From contig CM075783.1 in the NCBI GenBank assembly GCA_037974665.1, forward strand, positions 20,802,762 through 20,866,761: 64,000 nucleotides of DNA, read 5' to 3'. Under the pieces are notes generated by a model that worked only from the letters and a program-made list of their open reading frames with translations, was not told the origin of the DNA and made no database searches. Both the position numbers and the translations under genes were made by a program. Source of the stretch: Ehretia macrophylla. Lineage: Eukaryota > Streptophyta > Magnoliopsida > Boraginales > Ehretiaceae. Shown here piece after piece: positions 12,001-23,429 of this stretch (position 1 is the first letter of the stretch; each line of letters starts with the position of its first letter).

Positions 12001-13341
12001 CTCTTCATTTTTACCCCTATGCTTGCCGCTACGAATTGAACATCATCTCAATTTTTTTTTAATTAATTTTTTCATTTCTCCTTTATATGGAAGGTCATAT
12101 GCCAACATCACCTCTTTCTGTTTGTGGGGACGTTTCAATGCCACCAACTACATCTATTAAGGTAGAAATCTGGACTTGTTGTGATTGTCAGCAACTCCCA
12201 AACTCCTTGCTAAATTTACAACCAAGAAGCAATTGTGGGATCTTTCTGTGTGAGCACTTGATACTCAAGTTAGTTTATCTCTCAATTTGATGAATAGTCA
12301 AGTGAATTAAGTGTTTTCAGTGAATATGAGTTACATTGATACAACTTATTGTATCCTTCAACTTAAAAATATTATTAGTAAATATTTAAGATAAAATAAA
12401 AGTAAAATCAAGAATATTAACTTAAGCCCACCATTCACCATATTTTAAAAATTGTATTTTGCTCGGGTTGACTAAATGACTAATTCGTCTTTTGCTTGTT
12501 ATTGGATTGGTGGGTCGGGGTTTGGTGAACCAACTGGTTGCTATTCTAGTTGGAAGTATTGAGCCCTTTTTTCGTTGCCTAGGTTACACATTTTTAGAAT
12601 ACCCCAGAAATGAATTTTCTCTACTACCCCCAATCTTCACTTTACGCCACGTCGACTCCCCTTTCATCACAAGGCATGAAATTAGACGAAGGGGAATCTC
12701 TATAGGACCTAGTCCCTTAGATTTCGCACATAGGGAAAGATGTAGATCGATTGTCCTAGATAAAATTACATAGCTGGGAGACATATAAAGTTCATCTTGT
12801 AACATTTTCAAGAAGTCAACATTACAATCAATGTTAGTAAAATCTATCCTATAAACCTGTATATGGTTGAAAAATTATATGTTATTTATAACATTATTAT
12901 CCAAATATCATGATGATCATCATAACGAGTGCATCCTCAAAATAAATATTCCATTAATTGAGAACAGTCAACTTGAAAATTTTTAGATATATACTTTAAT
13001 TGAAAAATAACAATAATACAAACAAGCTAAGAAACATATCCAATAATATAGTGAGCAATCAATTGTATCATCACACTTATCTTTGGGTAAGTTAGTTATA
13101 TGCTAGTGATTTCACATTTATTGCTAAGCATGATTTATTACGATCATTGCAATTTATCTTTGAATAAAGTGTTACATGCTAGTGATTCACTCTTGATATT
13201 CCAAAATATGAACAAACACATTGACAATTATGTTATTCTACTATGAGTAATTGAGTGCATCATCATACTTGATATTCCAAAAAGGCACCTTAAAAAGGTA
13301 AAACTAACTTAGATAGAATCTATTCCAACCCAGCTAAATCA

Positions 13342-13377
<36 letters not shown>

Positions 13378-13950
13378 CACCATCCAAAAGAGCACCTAAA
13401 TGTATGTATAATCATATCTTATTAACCCAAAAAAATAAAGAAATCATTAAAAAAAAAATGTCTTTGTTACCATTAAGGTGGTGGTATGTTTTCTTGCTTA
13501 CCTGTACTCTCTTTAAAATATATACTTTTATGTATGGACATGCATTAGTATTCAATGCATTAACAATTAATTAAGAAGTTATAATGTTTAGAGTTGAAGT
13601 AATGACATGTTTAATGAATGGAGACTTAAAGTTCAGGCCATGTCATCAATCCGCGTTCTTGTTTCCGTGGTGATCTTTTTTTCTTTCTTCCTTTTTCTTT
13701 GGCCTTTCTTTATAAAACGATTTTCTTACATGCAATTTTTGTTGTATTTTCAGTCAACGAAGCATTCCTTTACGAGGTAATATTATGTTTCATCTTCCAA
13801 ATTTTTTTATAGGTTTTATGGAATTTTTAATGTATAGCCAATAGAATGATATATAGTTGAAGTCTATGCGATTACCATAGGTCAAAGAGACCTCCATGAA
13901 TTGGAATGTAGATTAATATGAAGTGTGCATAAACCGAACCAAAATATTAG
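12001..13950. other. Intergenic; one unrecognised 93-codon frame
   Basis: The plus frame 12492-12773 (93 codons) has a more mixed base composition than its surroundings and contains a segment reading RRGISIGPSPLDFAHR, but I cannot relate it to any family. No promoter or conserved copy elsewhere in the window supports it. The rest is AT-rich and carries no gene I can support. Confidence 0.3.
13344..13375. repeat. (AT)n microsatellite
   Basis: A run of alternating A and T is flanked on both sides by AAATCACCAT, so the flank itself is duplicated around the microsatellite. Confidence 0.9.
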
Positions 13951-13959
13951 ATGATCAAT

Positions 13960-15110
13960 TACTACCTTTAGAATGAAACAAATATCTTCCAGAAATTTAT
14001 AATATAACCAAATCAGTATTATTGAACCAAATTAGTAGTATTCATTAAAAGAAATCAATACAATGAATAACTTAATGGATTATTTATTTAAAATATTTCC
14101 TTGGTGCAATAGAATAACATGATGTCACTTCTTGAAAATCGTTAACCATCCTTCTCAGGAAGTCAGGATATGAAAAGCATTTAGGGTTTGGGGCATTTCA
14201 ACCAAAATACAACACATGAATGATACCAATTACCTTATTGACATTGGTACAACTTTTTGTTCTGATTGATGGGATATGACTTTCAATATATATAAAAAGG
14301 TTCATTTTATGTGTTTCAACTTAAAGTATTACTCGTAAATGTTAAAAATATAATGAGAGTAAAATCAAGAATATTAATTTAATCCCACTATTCTCTAGAT
14401 TTTTATAAAATTATTCAATTGTTAGACATATTAAGTTCATCTTGTACATAAAGTTCACCTAGTATTATAAAATCACACTGCTAAAGAAAATGAATGATAA
14501 TTACCTATAAACTACTATCTCACATACAAAGAGGCAAGAAACAGGGCGTTTAGAAGGAGAAAGAAAGAGTTACGGAACTTCTAATATTGCATTTACACCC
14601 AATAACACGATGACTATTTATTTGGGTAATGAACATTAGTCAAATCTTATGTAATGCCAAAATTAATTCTAGTAGATATACTCTTTAATGTATTTGGTAC
14701 CATTTAAGCCTCTTTTCAATAAAAAGAGAAATGCTTGTACAAACAATATTACTATGAATCATAGTGGCCCTTTGTCCTGCACGTCATCTTCATCGCTCAC
14801 TCTATGGTCTCAATCAAGCACTTGTTGTGCTTACTAGTTGCATGGCTCAGTCGTCTCTCACACTTTCTCCAAACTCATCAAATGGGTAAAGTCATGTGAA
14901 AGCTATTCAATTAAATGGAAATGAGTAGGAAGGTTATAATTAATTAGTCATTAGCTTGAGTGAGTTTTTTATTGTCATTTTTTGGTGGTCATTTTCTCGC
15001 TGGAAAAAATAATTCTTACCGGCACTACTGCGAAACTTCGTGTAAAACTCTTGCGTCTTGGTCTTTATGGCGTATATATCTTGATTAAAAAATAAAAATA
15101 AAAGAAGGGT
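13960..15110 (+). repeat. Upstream block U before copy 3
   Basis: The block carries AACAACTTTTTGTTCTGATT-like and ATGGGATATGACTTTCAATA (14269-14288) stretches, AATAACACGATGACTATTTA (about 14601) and CCTTTGTCCTG (about 14768). All recur in the blocks at 24.1-26.1 and 45.2-46.8 kb. It preserves the empty site of the 854-bp MITE: TTATTTGGG occurs once, at 14618-14626. It lies directly upstream of the copy 3 promoter. Confidence 0.65.
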
Positions 15111-15112
15111 AT

Positions 15113-15155
15113 AAACCGTGTCTACTGTCAATGCGATTTTCTGAGCTATAAAAAA
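15113..15155 (+). promoter_or_regulatory. Promoter of array copy 3
   Basis: AAACCGTGTCTACTGTCAAT starts at 15113 and a TATA box, TATAAAAAAG, starts at 15147, followed by AGGCCCTTCACC. The ATG lies about 122 bases downstream. Leader sequence between them (CCTCGATTTCTAGGTTTTAG) is also shared with copies 1, 2, 7 and 8. Confidence 0.7.
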
Positions 15156-15268
15156 GAGGCCCTTCACCGATCAACAATATCTCACTCACCTCGATTTCTA
15201 GGTTTTAGTTACACTTTTCACCCCGATTCTCTTCCATATTTTGCTGACGTTGTCCTGACTCCTGATCA

Positions 15269-17035
15269 ATGGAATTTTCGTCTCTTTGGTACTTCTCCTT
15301 GTGTTCCATTATCAGTCAGGTATTTTTACTAATTGCACTCCTTTCTTTAACGAGGGTCAAAACCCCAATTCTTGAAGTCATTTGGGATAATTTCGTGTGT
15401 TATACATGTGCCCAAGTAAGCTTTTCGTATCTTTATGCCTTCTGTGTCCTTCCTATGAAAGAGCCTGATCTAACCACCGGAAATGTTTCAGATGAACTCC
15501 GAAGCTTCTTTATAAGTCTTATGTTTGTGTCAGAAGCAGCTATTTATTTTCTCTTGTTTTTCGGGTACCAGAAGTTCTCTGTTTTTCAAATAGTTGTTAT
15601 ATCATTGATTACGCTTGTATTGGTACACTTTTGCTTTCACTTCATTCATCTACGCTATATAGAAGGCAAAGAGTTGGGAAACATCTTGATTGGAATTGGA
15701 GGCCCTTTATTAGTGTACCCCACTCATGCTCTTTGCTATGCTTTATTTACAACTTCGCTTTTCTCAGTTTCTTACTTGGTTTCTTCTCAAGGTCCGCGTG
15801 AAGCTAAGGAATTGGACCGAATTGTTGTATCGTTTGCTGCTTCCTTCATTATGCCATTATTTACATTTTATAATTACGCACATCCAAATTCACGACGATT
15901 TTTTTCACATTCACATGAAAAAAACAAGGGAAATATAATAAGCATGATTGGAACCCTTGTTGGCCTGTTGGCTTATGTTCTTGCTCAATACTGGCTCCGA
16001 GAAAGGTCAATTCCTCTTTTGGTGATGTTCTCCTCATTGGCCATTCATTGGCTAGCTACTCTCGCCTTGACCCAACCTACTAGAGACTTTGGAATTCTCA
16101 ACTTTTTAATTGGTGTGATCCTGAATTGTGCAATCAGTCTCTTTGGGATCCGCATATTCACCTGGATTGTCTTTGCTTCTTGTGTCGTCCTCGTGCTCTT
16201 GCGGAGGAAGTTGGATTCTGTGGCATTGCGTTATCCTCGGGCGCGAACAAGTATTATGAGCAATTGGCTTAGCCTTGAAAAGAAGATAATCAAAACACCG
16301 CGACCTTTAGAAATACGACTAGTGGGAATCATTTCAGATAGATTTCGTAGATTTATAGCGATGGAAAAGGAAACGCTGAGGAGGTTGTGGTCGAGTTTAT
16401 TATGTGCTGATAATTCAAGTATGGAAGAAAAGAGATCAGAACAAGAAGAAGAAGAAGGCAAAAATGAGCTAATTGGTAAGTTCATTATGAAAAATAAGGC
16501 AGGCAAGGGCAAAGAAAGCAAAGACGATCTAATTGATAAGTTACGCAATTTCACCCTCCAAGAGCTTGGGCAAAACGAGAATAATGGAAAGGAAGAAGGA
16601 AGCAGTGATGTGCTAATTCATACATTATACCATCTCTATTTCCGACTGTGCAAGGAAGAAGAAAAAGGAAAGGGGGAGCAAACGAATAAGTATCAAATTG
16701 CCTTGTGTTTGTATCAACTCTTAAAAGGAAAGGAAAAGGAAAAAGGAAAGGAAAAAGAAAAAGAGAAAGGAAAGGAAGTAGAAGAAAATGAAAAAGAGGT
16801 AACAGAAGAAGCTCAAATTATTAGATTATATCGTCTAATTTTTGGTATGCTTTCGCTGGAAGAAGGAAGGAAGGAAGTGAAAATAGACATACAGCAAAAT
16901 AAAGAAATAAAGGAAGTAGAAGAACTTCGTGAGAAAGAGTTGGCAAAGGAAGCTCAAATTGTAAGACTTTGCCGTCTTATCTTAGGCCAGCTTTTGCTAA
17001 AACAAGGAAAGGGAAAAGAAATAAAAGATGAATAG
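15269..17035 (+). CDS. Array copy 3: intact 588-aa multi-pass membrane protein with modular charged tail
   Basis: I do not recognise this family. The ATG at 15269 is the first ATG of the frame and aligns with the start in all other copies. Residues 1-311 are hydrophobic, with likely membrane segments near 8-28, 38-60, 80-98, 103-127, 138-170, 187-203, 222-241, 246-266 and 273-311 (by eye). Signatures shared by the copies are SIISQV (14-19), MKEPDLTTGN (63-72), GGPLLVYPTHALCYALF (144-160) and LRYPRA (320-325). No cleavable signal peptide is evident; the first segment looks like an anchor. Residues 312-588 form a tail rich in Lys and Glu with repeated short hydrophobic helices: DDLIDKLRNFTLQEL (419-433), DVLIHTLYHLYFRL (447-460), KYQIALCLYQLL (474-485), EAQIIRLYRLIFGMLSL (514-530) and EAQIVRLCRLILGQLLL (561-577). 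Single exon as read. It is the only complete tailed copy. Function is unknown; a membrane scaffold or sensor is only a guess. Confidence 0.8.
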   Translation: MEFSSLWYFSLCSIISQVFLLIALLSLTRVKTPILEVIWDNFVCYTCAQVSFSYLYAFCVLPMKEPDLTTGNVSDELRSFFISLMFVSEAAIYFLLFFGYQKFSVFQIVVISLITLVLVHFCFHFIHLRYIEGKELGNILIGIGGPLLVYPTHALCYALFTTSLFSVSYLVSSQGPREAKELDRIVVSFAASFIMPLFTFYNYAHPNSRRFFSHSHEKNKGNIISMIGTLVGLLAYVLAQYWLRERSIPLLVMFSSLAIHWLATLALTQPTRDFGILNFLIGVILNCAISLFGIRIFTWIVFASCVVLVLLRRKLDSVALRYPRARTSIMSNWLSLEKKIIKTPRPLEIRLVGIISDRFRRFIAMEKETLRRLWSSLLCADNSSMEEKRSEQEEEEGKNELIGKFIMKNKAGKGKESKDDLIDKLRNFTLQELGQNENNGKEEGSSDVLIHTLYHLYFRLCKEEEKGKGEQTNKYQIALCLYQLLKGKEKEKGKEKEKEKGKEVEENEKEVTEEAQIIRLYRLIFGMLSLEEGRKEVKIDIQQNKEIKEVEELREKELAKEAQIVRLCRLILGQLLLKQGKGKEIKDE

Positions 17036-17520
17036 GAACACAAAGGAGGTGTTAGAATGTGTAGATACATAGTTTATTGTAGTATGATTGAGTTAGGGAA
17101 ATGCTCGAAATATGCTTGTATTAATTAGGCGTTCATATAAAGCACTCGTTGTATCTTTTTCATTCTCTTTCTTTCTTTTCTCAGTAATGTAATCAACATA
17201 ATCTGTTTTTTTCTCATTCATAACTTCAATTGTTTATTTCAACATGGTATGAAAGGTATCGTTTTAGTAGTCTGTGTCATTATCATTTTTTCATTCTTTT
17301 TGCAGTATTATAATTAGCATAATCTATTTTTCTTTCATTCAGAGCCTCAATCCTTTATTTTAACATGGTATGAACGGTACTGTTTGCCATCTCACTTCCA
17401 CGTCAGCCAAACTAGTGTCTCTTGGTTTTTGGGCAATTTTCTTCCACATCCAACCTGTTCCTTCTTATTCATTTTGTCGCATTAGTTTTTCCAAATTCAG
17501 CCTTTAAGATAGGAGTTAGG
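17036..17520 (+). repeat. 3' flank of copy 3 with two 121-bp units
   Basis: After the stop comes a stretch shared with copy 6, then two units of period 121. AACATGGTAT occurs at 17241 and 17362. Each unit ends in TTATTTCAACATGGTATGAA or a variant, which resembles an LTR end (CAACA) followed by a primer-binding-like TGGTAT. Copy 6 has three such units. The LTR origin is an inference. Confidence 0.6.
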
Positions 17521-17639
17521 CTTCTATACATATAAGGCTCTCTAATACAAAAAGTGAGCCGTATACACATGAAACCTATTTCCTATTTCACGTCTATATA
17601 CGGCATCCGTAAAGAAGCAAAATCTTTAAGATATCCTTT

Positions 17640-19150
17640 TTACTCACTGTTCATTCATGATGCATATATATATTAAGTTCATTTTTTTTCTTACGAACAT
17701 CCTTTTGAGAAGATATATTAATGGAATTAAACAATGTTATACAAGTAATGTACTCGGACACCTAACAACAGTTAGGTGCATAGTCGTGTAACGATCTGTT
17801 GTAGGTTGTGAGTCAATAAATAATTGAATAAATATACTCAAAGGACAACACACCGCTCAATTGCCCCCTCTAATCGATTATAGAAAAGTGCAATAATATT
17901 TTATCAATCCATGATGTCTACAAACTCAACATGTGTAACGGGAAAACAATAAATGTAATGATTTGTTATCTAATTTGACTTAAGCCAACAACTCGGAAGT
18001 CAGTCTAGAGCATATTCCCGAGTCCTCTACAAGATCTTATAGTACAAGATAAAAGGAGTGTAACATTGTTAAGGCTGATTAGATAGTAAACTGGCTTCGC
18101 GGCCTCCATATACCCACAAATAAAAAAAGAAAGAAAAAGAGCTAAGTTTCTTCGTAGAAATCTTTTTTATATTTCAACTTTCTTAGTTTTTTATTTTTTA
18201 TTTTTGGCCTCTTCTACCTAAGCATGTTTCTGATATTGGGAAGTGCGCCATTTCAAGGAAGCGGAAATCGCCTAAGCATAACGAAGAGGAAGTAGAACAA
18301 GAAGAAGGGAAAGAAAGATGAAGAAAAGGAAAATTGTTTACGTCAGTGGATAGCGAGGTTGGTCAAACCTAATCAGTTTCCTATTTAGCACATACTCAAT
18401 TGTCTTTTACGTATTGAGGTAAATAGTTGGTATGTCTTGTAAAAGTTACAAGATGGTGCCAGCGGATTTTGTAATTCTGTTATATATTGTTAGCTTCATT
18501 GTACGTAATGTGTATACATAATATGTGATTATACTTAATTAGGATAGTCAAAATATTAACAATAAACTGGGACTTAATGATTTACAATTATTCTGAATGG
18601 ACTACATCATTGTTATTCCAATTAAAGAATTTGATAGAAAATTGACATTTGACTATATTAATTATGTTGTCATTGGCGTGACCGGTATGAATCCGAGCAT
18701 TATCACAAATTATTTTATCATTCAGCCAAGTGAAAGAACGTTAACTTGTTCTTAAAGAGGTATTATGACCACACAATGTTACAATTAACAATGTAATTGT
18801 TAAATAACAAAATTCATGAACTTATCTCTAACCTCTTAATTATATTATGGTATACTTAGTAAATTCATAAACTAAAATAAAAAAATATTGAGTCTGTTGG
18901 ATCTAATTAAGGCAATAATAAATCCATGAACTTGGAAAGTTCATATAACCACCTACACATACTTTTTCATTGTGATATACTTAGTGAAATTAGTACGTAG
19001 ATTTATGAACTTTTCTTGTTAACTTTCACCTCTATGAGATTTGAATCCCGACTCCCAATTACTAGAAAGAGTAATCTATCATTACATTACCCTCGTTTTC
19101 AAAAGAAGTTGGTTCATAAAAAATTCATGTAACATATTATATAATTAAAT
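17640..19150 (+). repeat. Downstream block D after copy 3
   Basis: TTAATGGAATTAAACAATGT, CTAATTTGACTTAAGCCAA and TACCTAAGCATGTTTCTGAT recur in the blocks at 20.4-21.8, 55.8-57.3 and 61.7-63.2 kb. There is no coding potential beyond short AT-rich frames. It is the most diverged of the four D blocks by eye. Confidence 0.6.
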
Positions 19151-19159
19151 CCATCATGG

Positions 19160-20040
19160 GAAAGGAAGTATAGATTAAAGAGAAAGAAAATTGTAGAACA
19201 TCATTTTTAAGTGGATCTATATGTAAAAGGCACTTCCGAAATACGTCGTATACTTATACAGTTTCAGTTTTAGATGGGTAAGAATACCTCATATGAGGCT
19301 TCTAACTTCTTTATTGATGTATACACTATGGTAATTTTAGGTCGTCAACGACAATTTGCCAAAAAAAAAAAAAAGTCATCAACTAGAACAATTAAGTCAA
19401 GAGAATTCCATAAGAATATAAAGCTTTTTTTAACGTTATTGCAGTGTCTTTGTAGAAATCCAACAACTTCTATTGATTATTATTACTTTAGGCCAACCTT
19501 TTGAAAATTTGTCTACTAACCCCCACTGATATGTGATTTCTAGTTCACTTTTGCTTTGAAAACATGTTTGACCATTGGGCTTGGACGCAATGATCAAATA
19601 TCCATTAAAATCTGCAACATGTGGAAACTTTTATAGTTACCAGCGATGACCAACTTGAAGTTTTTTCTAATGGGAAAATTGCGCAAGTAACACTCTTATT
19701 TTTAAAAAATTTAAATTTAATTTTACTAATTAGAATCAGTCAATTTAACTCATAACATTTAAAAAACAAATTGAATATAATCCCTAACATAAAGAAGTTA
19801 GTTAAATTAAAACGAAAAATTATTAGTTTCTTGCAACTACTGTTTGGGCGACAAAATTAGAAACTATTAAATATTCAATGGGAAACTATTAAATGTTTGT
19901 TAACCTTTTTTTCAACATGAGATACACTCATTTACCGAAGCAAAAGAGGATAATTATCTTATTTTGGTCAATAAAGAAGAGGATAATTAAACTAAGAAAA
20001 ATTTTGTTGTGTACAAAATTTGGAGGTCTTGCAGAACGCA
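19160..20040 (+). repeat. Inter-unit block I before copy 4
   Basis: The block includes GCTTCTAACTTCTTTATTGA (19291-19310), GGTCGTCAACGACAATTTGC and, near 20003-20035, GTACAAAATTTGGAGGTCTT. The same stretches occur at 57.7-59.0 kb before copy 8, partly at 23.9-24.1 kb, and inverted near 41.7 kb. It keeps the empty site of the 464-bp Tourist-like MITE near 19410-19425. Confidence 0.6.
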
Positions 20041-20070
20041 GTGCGGTTAACAGAGAGCGCTCACTTAAAA

Positions 20071-20379
20071 ATGAACATATTGGCTGGATCCCTAGGCCCT
20101 TTACTTGTGCGCCCCTCTCATACTCTTTGTTTTGCTTTATTTATAGCTTCTCTTTTCTCACTCAGATACTTGCTTTTTGTTCAAGTTCTAATGGTTGAAT
20201 CTTATTTAAATGTCCTTCTAAACGCATTTCTTGTAAGTTCACTGTGCTTCAGAAAATTTATTTCACAAATTGGGTCATATATAGGTAGAAACACAAATGG
20301 AAAAATAAAAGTAATTGAAATCCCTCTTGGGTTGTTGGGTACTGCTCTAGCTCAATACTACGTACAAGAAAAGATATGA
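20071..20379 (+). pseudogene. Array copy 4: internal fragment with a new start
   Basis: About 102 codons match the middle of copy 8 almost residue for residue: GPLLVRPSHTLCFALF, LRYLLFVQVL and IKVIEIPLGLLGTALAQYY. The N-terminal third is missing. Intergenic sequence that lies about 450 bases upstream of copy 8's start (ending TCACTTAAAAATGAA) is joined here directly to the coding sequence, and the ATG of that junction falls in frame. The 3' side is cut after QEK and joined to 3'-flank sequence that in copy 7 lies about 465 bases further on. So two deletions bracket the fragment. No family promoter precedes it. A three-segment peptide could in principle be made, but I call it a pseudogene. Confidence 0.75.
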
Positions 20380-21800
20380 TGTGGTAGATCAGTTTTATTA
20401 TTCGTTCCGAGAGTTTAAGGTTTGATGCAAGCTATGACAAAATATTAACCGTTATAATCGTGTACCACAAAGTAATTTAATTTGCATGGACTACTTGTAA
20501 TTACATGTTTTAATATAGGGTCCCTTTTTATATACATGCAAGATATTAATTCGTTGTTATAAGTTCATATTTTTCTAAGAAACATCCTTCTGAGAATGAA
20601 TATTAATGGCATTAAACTATGTTATATTACCAGTAATGTACTCAAAGGGACATTCAAGAGTTGGATACAATAACCGTATAACGATATATTGTAGGTTTTA
20701 TCAAATCACAGCTCTCCATTTCATTAAAGAATAAATAAATAAATGTACTCAAAGGACACAATGGCGCCCCTCTACTCATATATTGAAGGGTGCAAGAATA
20801 TTTCATCTAGCCTAATCGCTATAAACTCAAGCATGTGGTACCACCAAGTCAACAAATATAATGATTGTTTAGCTAATTTTGACTTAAGCCAATGACTAAG
20901 AAGTCACTCTAAAGCATTCCCGACTCCCCAACAAGACCTTGTACTACAAGATAAAAAAAGGTGTAATCTTCTAGATGCTAACTATTCAGTAACTCGGTTT
21001 TAATTACCTCCATATACCTGCAAATAGAAAGGAAAAAAGAAAAAAAAACAAAAAAAAGAAGAAGAAGAAGAAGAAAAAAGATCTTAGTTTCTTTGCACGA
21101 ATCTTTTTTTATTTCAACTTTTCTTAGTTCTTTTTTTTTTTTTTAAATTTTGGCCCCTTCTACCTAAGCATGTTTATCATCTTTTTTTTTATTGTCTTTT
21201 ACATATTGAGGTAAATAGTTGGTATGTCTTGAAAAAGGTACAAAATTTTGCCAGCGAATTTTGTAAATATTGTTATTGTTAGCTTCATTGTGTTGTGTGT
21301 ACATTACATGTAATTATTCGTAATTAGGATATAACGATAGTCAAATTATGCACGATAAAATGGGACTTAATGACTTATACATATCGTGTATGGATTACAT
21401 CATCGTTATTCCTATTAAAGAAAATTGACATTTAAATATGTTAGTTATGTGCTTAGATAAATATTATGTAATCATTGGCGTGACAGGTATAAATCGGACG
21501 AGCATTATCACAAATTATTTTATCATCCAGTCAAGTGGAAGAATGTTAATCTTTTCGTAAAGCGGCATTACCCGACCGCATAAAGTTGCAATTAGCAATG
21601 TAGTTGTTAAACGACCAAATTCATGAACATATCTCTGGCCTCTTATGTTAAGGTACACATAGTGAATTCATAAAATAAAAAAATATATAAATAAGTAAAT
21701 ATTGAGTCTCTTGTATCTAAGGCAATAGTAAATCAGCCAACTTGGAAAGTTCATATAAACACCTACGGATATTTCTTCATTGTGGTATATTTAGTAGGAT
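20380..21800 (+). repeat. Downstream block D after copy 4
   Basis: Very similar to 61.79-63.19 kb over its whole length: GGTTTGATGCAAGCTATG, CGTTATAATCGTGTACCAC, then AAGCATGTTTATCATC and GCGAATTTTGTAAATA. These two D blocks look like the youngest duplicate pair in the window. No gene is seen. A (GAA)n tract lies at about 21056-21076. Confidence 0.65.
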
Positions 21801-22204
21801 TAGGTTCCGTTTGTTTGCAGCAAAATATTTTTTAAAAAATACTTTTTGAATTTTTTAATATTTGGTAATATGAAATTTTTGGTCAATTGAAAAATATTTT
21901 TTAGTCAAGAAAAAATTTTAGTTCAAAAGTGTGGAAATATTTTCATATCCTCAATTTGGGAGAAAAAAATATTTTCCAAAATTCACTCACTTCACTCTCA
22001 CCCTACCCTACCCACACCCTACCCCTACCCCCTACCCATCCCTTACCCTACCCCATACCCCCTACCCCCCACCTTACCATCACCCCGTACCCTACCCCCA
22101 ATCACACCCCCTTCTACCCTCTACCCTTACCCCACTCACCCTCTACCCTCACTGTTAACATATATATTATATGTGTATATTTATATATATATATATATAT
22201 TTTT
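21800..22204. repeat. AT-rich foldback-type repeat with CCCTACC core (left part)
   Basis: It starts near GGTTCCGTTTGTTTGCAGC, has mirror-like AAAATATTTTTT stretches, and then a core of repeated CCCTACCC variants at about 22000-22150, followed by GTTAACATATATATTATATG. A second copy lies at 63.19-63.64 kb. Here it is cut by the CACTA remnant that follows. The 150-codon proline-rich frame over it reads repeat sequence, not a gene. Confidence 0.55.
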
Positions 22205-23427
22205 TTTGGAGACGGACCAGCTTGGTCCATCTCCATTTCTTTTTGGAGACGGGTCAGTCCATCTTCAATTGGCCCGTCCCCATTTGGAGACGGGCCAATA
22301 GTTCCGTCTCTATTTGGAGATGGACTGCATGTTTATCTCCATTTGGAGACGGACTGCAAGTCCATGTCCGTCTCCAAATAAGCAATTTTTTTGGTTTTAT
22401 TTCTTTATTTTATTTGTTTAAGGGATACTAAAAGTACTATAATAAATTTTAAACTAAAAAGAACATATTAAAATAATTTAAACTAATTTTTTTAAATCAA
22501 GATACCTTTAGAATTATATAATTTGTTTCTTTTTATCAAACTATAAATCTTAACATTACTAATTTAATTAATTAAAGAAATCAAAATAAATACAAAAACA
22601 AAATTTAAATTTAGTTAATTGACTAATTAATCTTAAGAATTAATTATTAACAAAAAATTTATTACTATGTACTAATAAATAAAATAGATAACTAAATAAT
22701 TAATAGATATTAAATAAATAAAAATATTATTTAATTAAATAATTAACTAATAAGGTATTAAATAAATAATATTAATTATATTTTAATTAGTTATTAATTT
22801 AGATAATATATTAATCATTAAATTAACATATTAAATTTTTTATTTTTTGAATTTCAAATTTTTTAAATTATCTAAAATTATTATTTAATTAATTAGAATT
22901 TATATACAGGGCCGTCGACCATAAGTCTACAATGGAGACATTTGGGTGATGGCCCTGTTTCTAAATTCAAATAGTTATTAAATGAACAAAAGTCTTGAAC
23001 TAAACAAATAATTAACTAACTTGGTATTCAATAAATAATATTAGTCACAATTATCTATGTAGTCTCCACGATGTCGCCAAGTGGTGACAATTTGAAGATG
23101 ACATAGATAGGTCGTCTCTATATCGTTACCAATTGAAGACGGTTTGGAGACGTCATATGTATGTCGTCTCCAAGTAGTTGTCAATTGGAGACGATTTGAA
23201 AATGACATATCTATGTAGTCTCTAAGTAGTCACCAACTGGTGACTTTTAGAGACGAAGTATAATGTCGTCTCCAACTAATCGCCATTTGGAGATGGTTTG
23301 GAGAAGACTTATCTATGTCGTCTCCATTCTGTTTCCAATTTCAACAAAAATTTTCATCTTATTTCTGTCACCAATTTGAAGACGAATTGGCGACGGACAG
23401 TTGCTAAAAATAATTTTTCCTGTAGTG
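22205..23427 (-). mobile_element. CACTA-type non-autonomous element, left end missing
   Basis: The right end reads CCTGTAGTG at 23419-23427. Reversed, this starts CACTACAGGAAAAATTATTT, a typical CACTA terminus. Next to it and again at 22210-22375 are many GGAGACGG / CCGTCTCC motifs in both orientations, the pattern of subterminal repeats. I found no left CACTA terminus, so the element looks truncated where it meets the CCCTACC repeat. The middle (22.4-23.0 kb) is extremely AT-rich and non-coding. Strand is arbitrary. Confidence 0.6.
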
Positions 23428-23429
23428 AT

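Noticed and set aside
12492-12773. 93-codon frame as a gene or organelle-derived insert
   Set aside because: I recognise neither a protein family nor organelle sequence; listed only as an unrecognised frame in the intergenic entry.
21929-22381. 150-codon proline-rich frame
   Set aside because: It reads across the CCCTACC repeat, a TA tract and CACTA subterminal motifs; it is low-complexity repeat, open in several frames.
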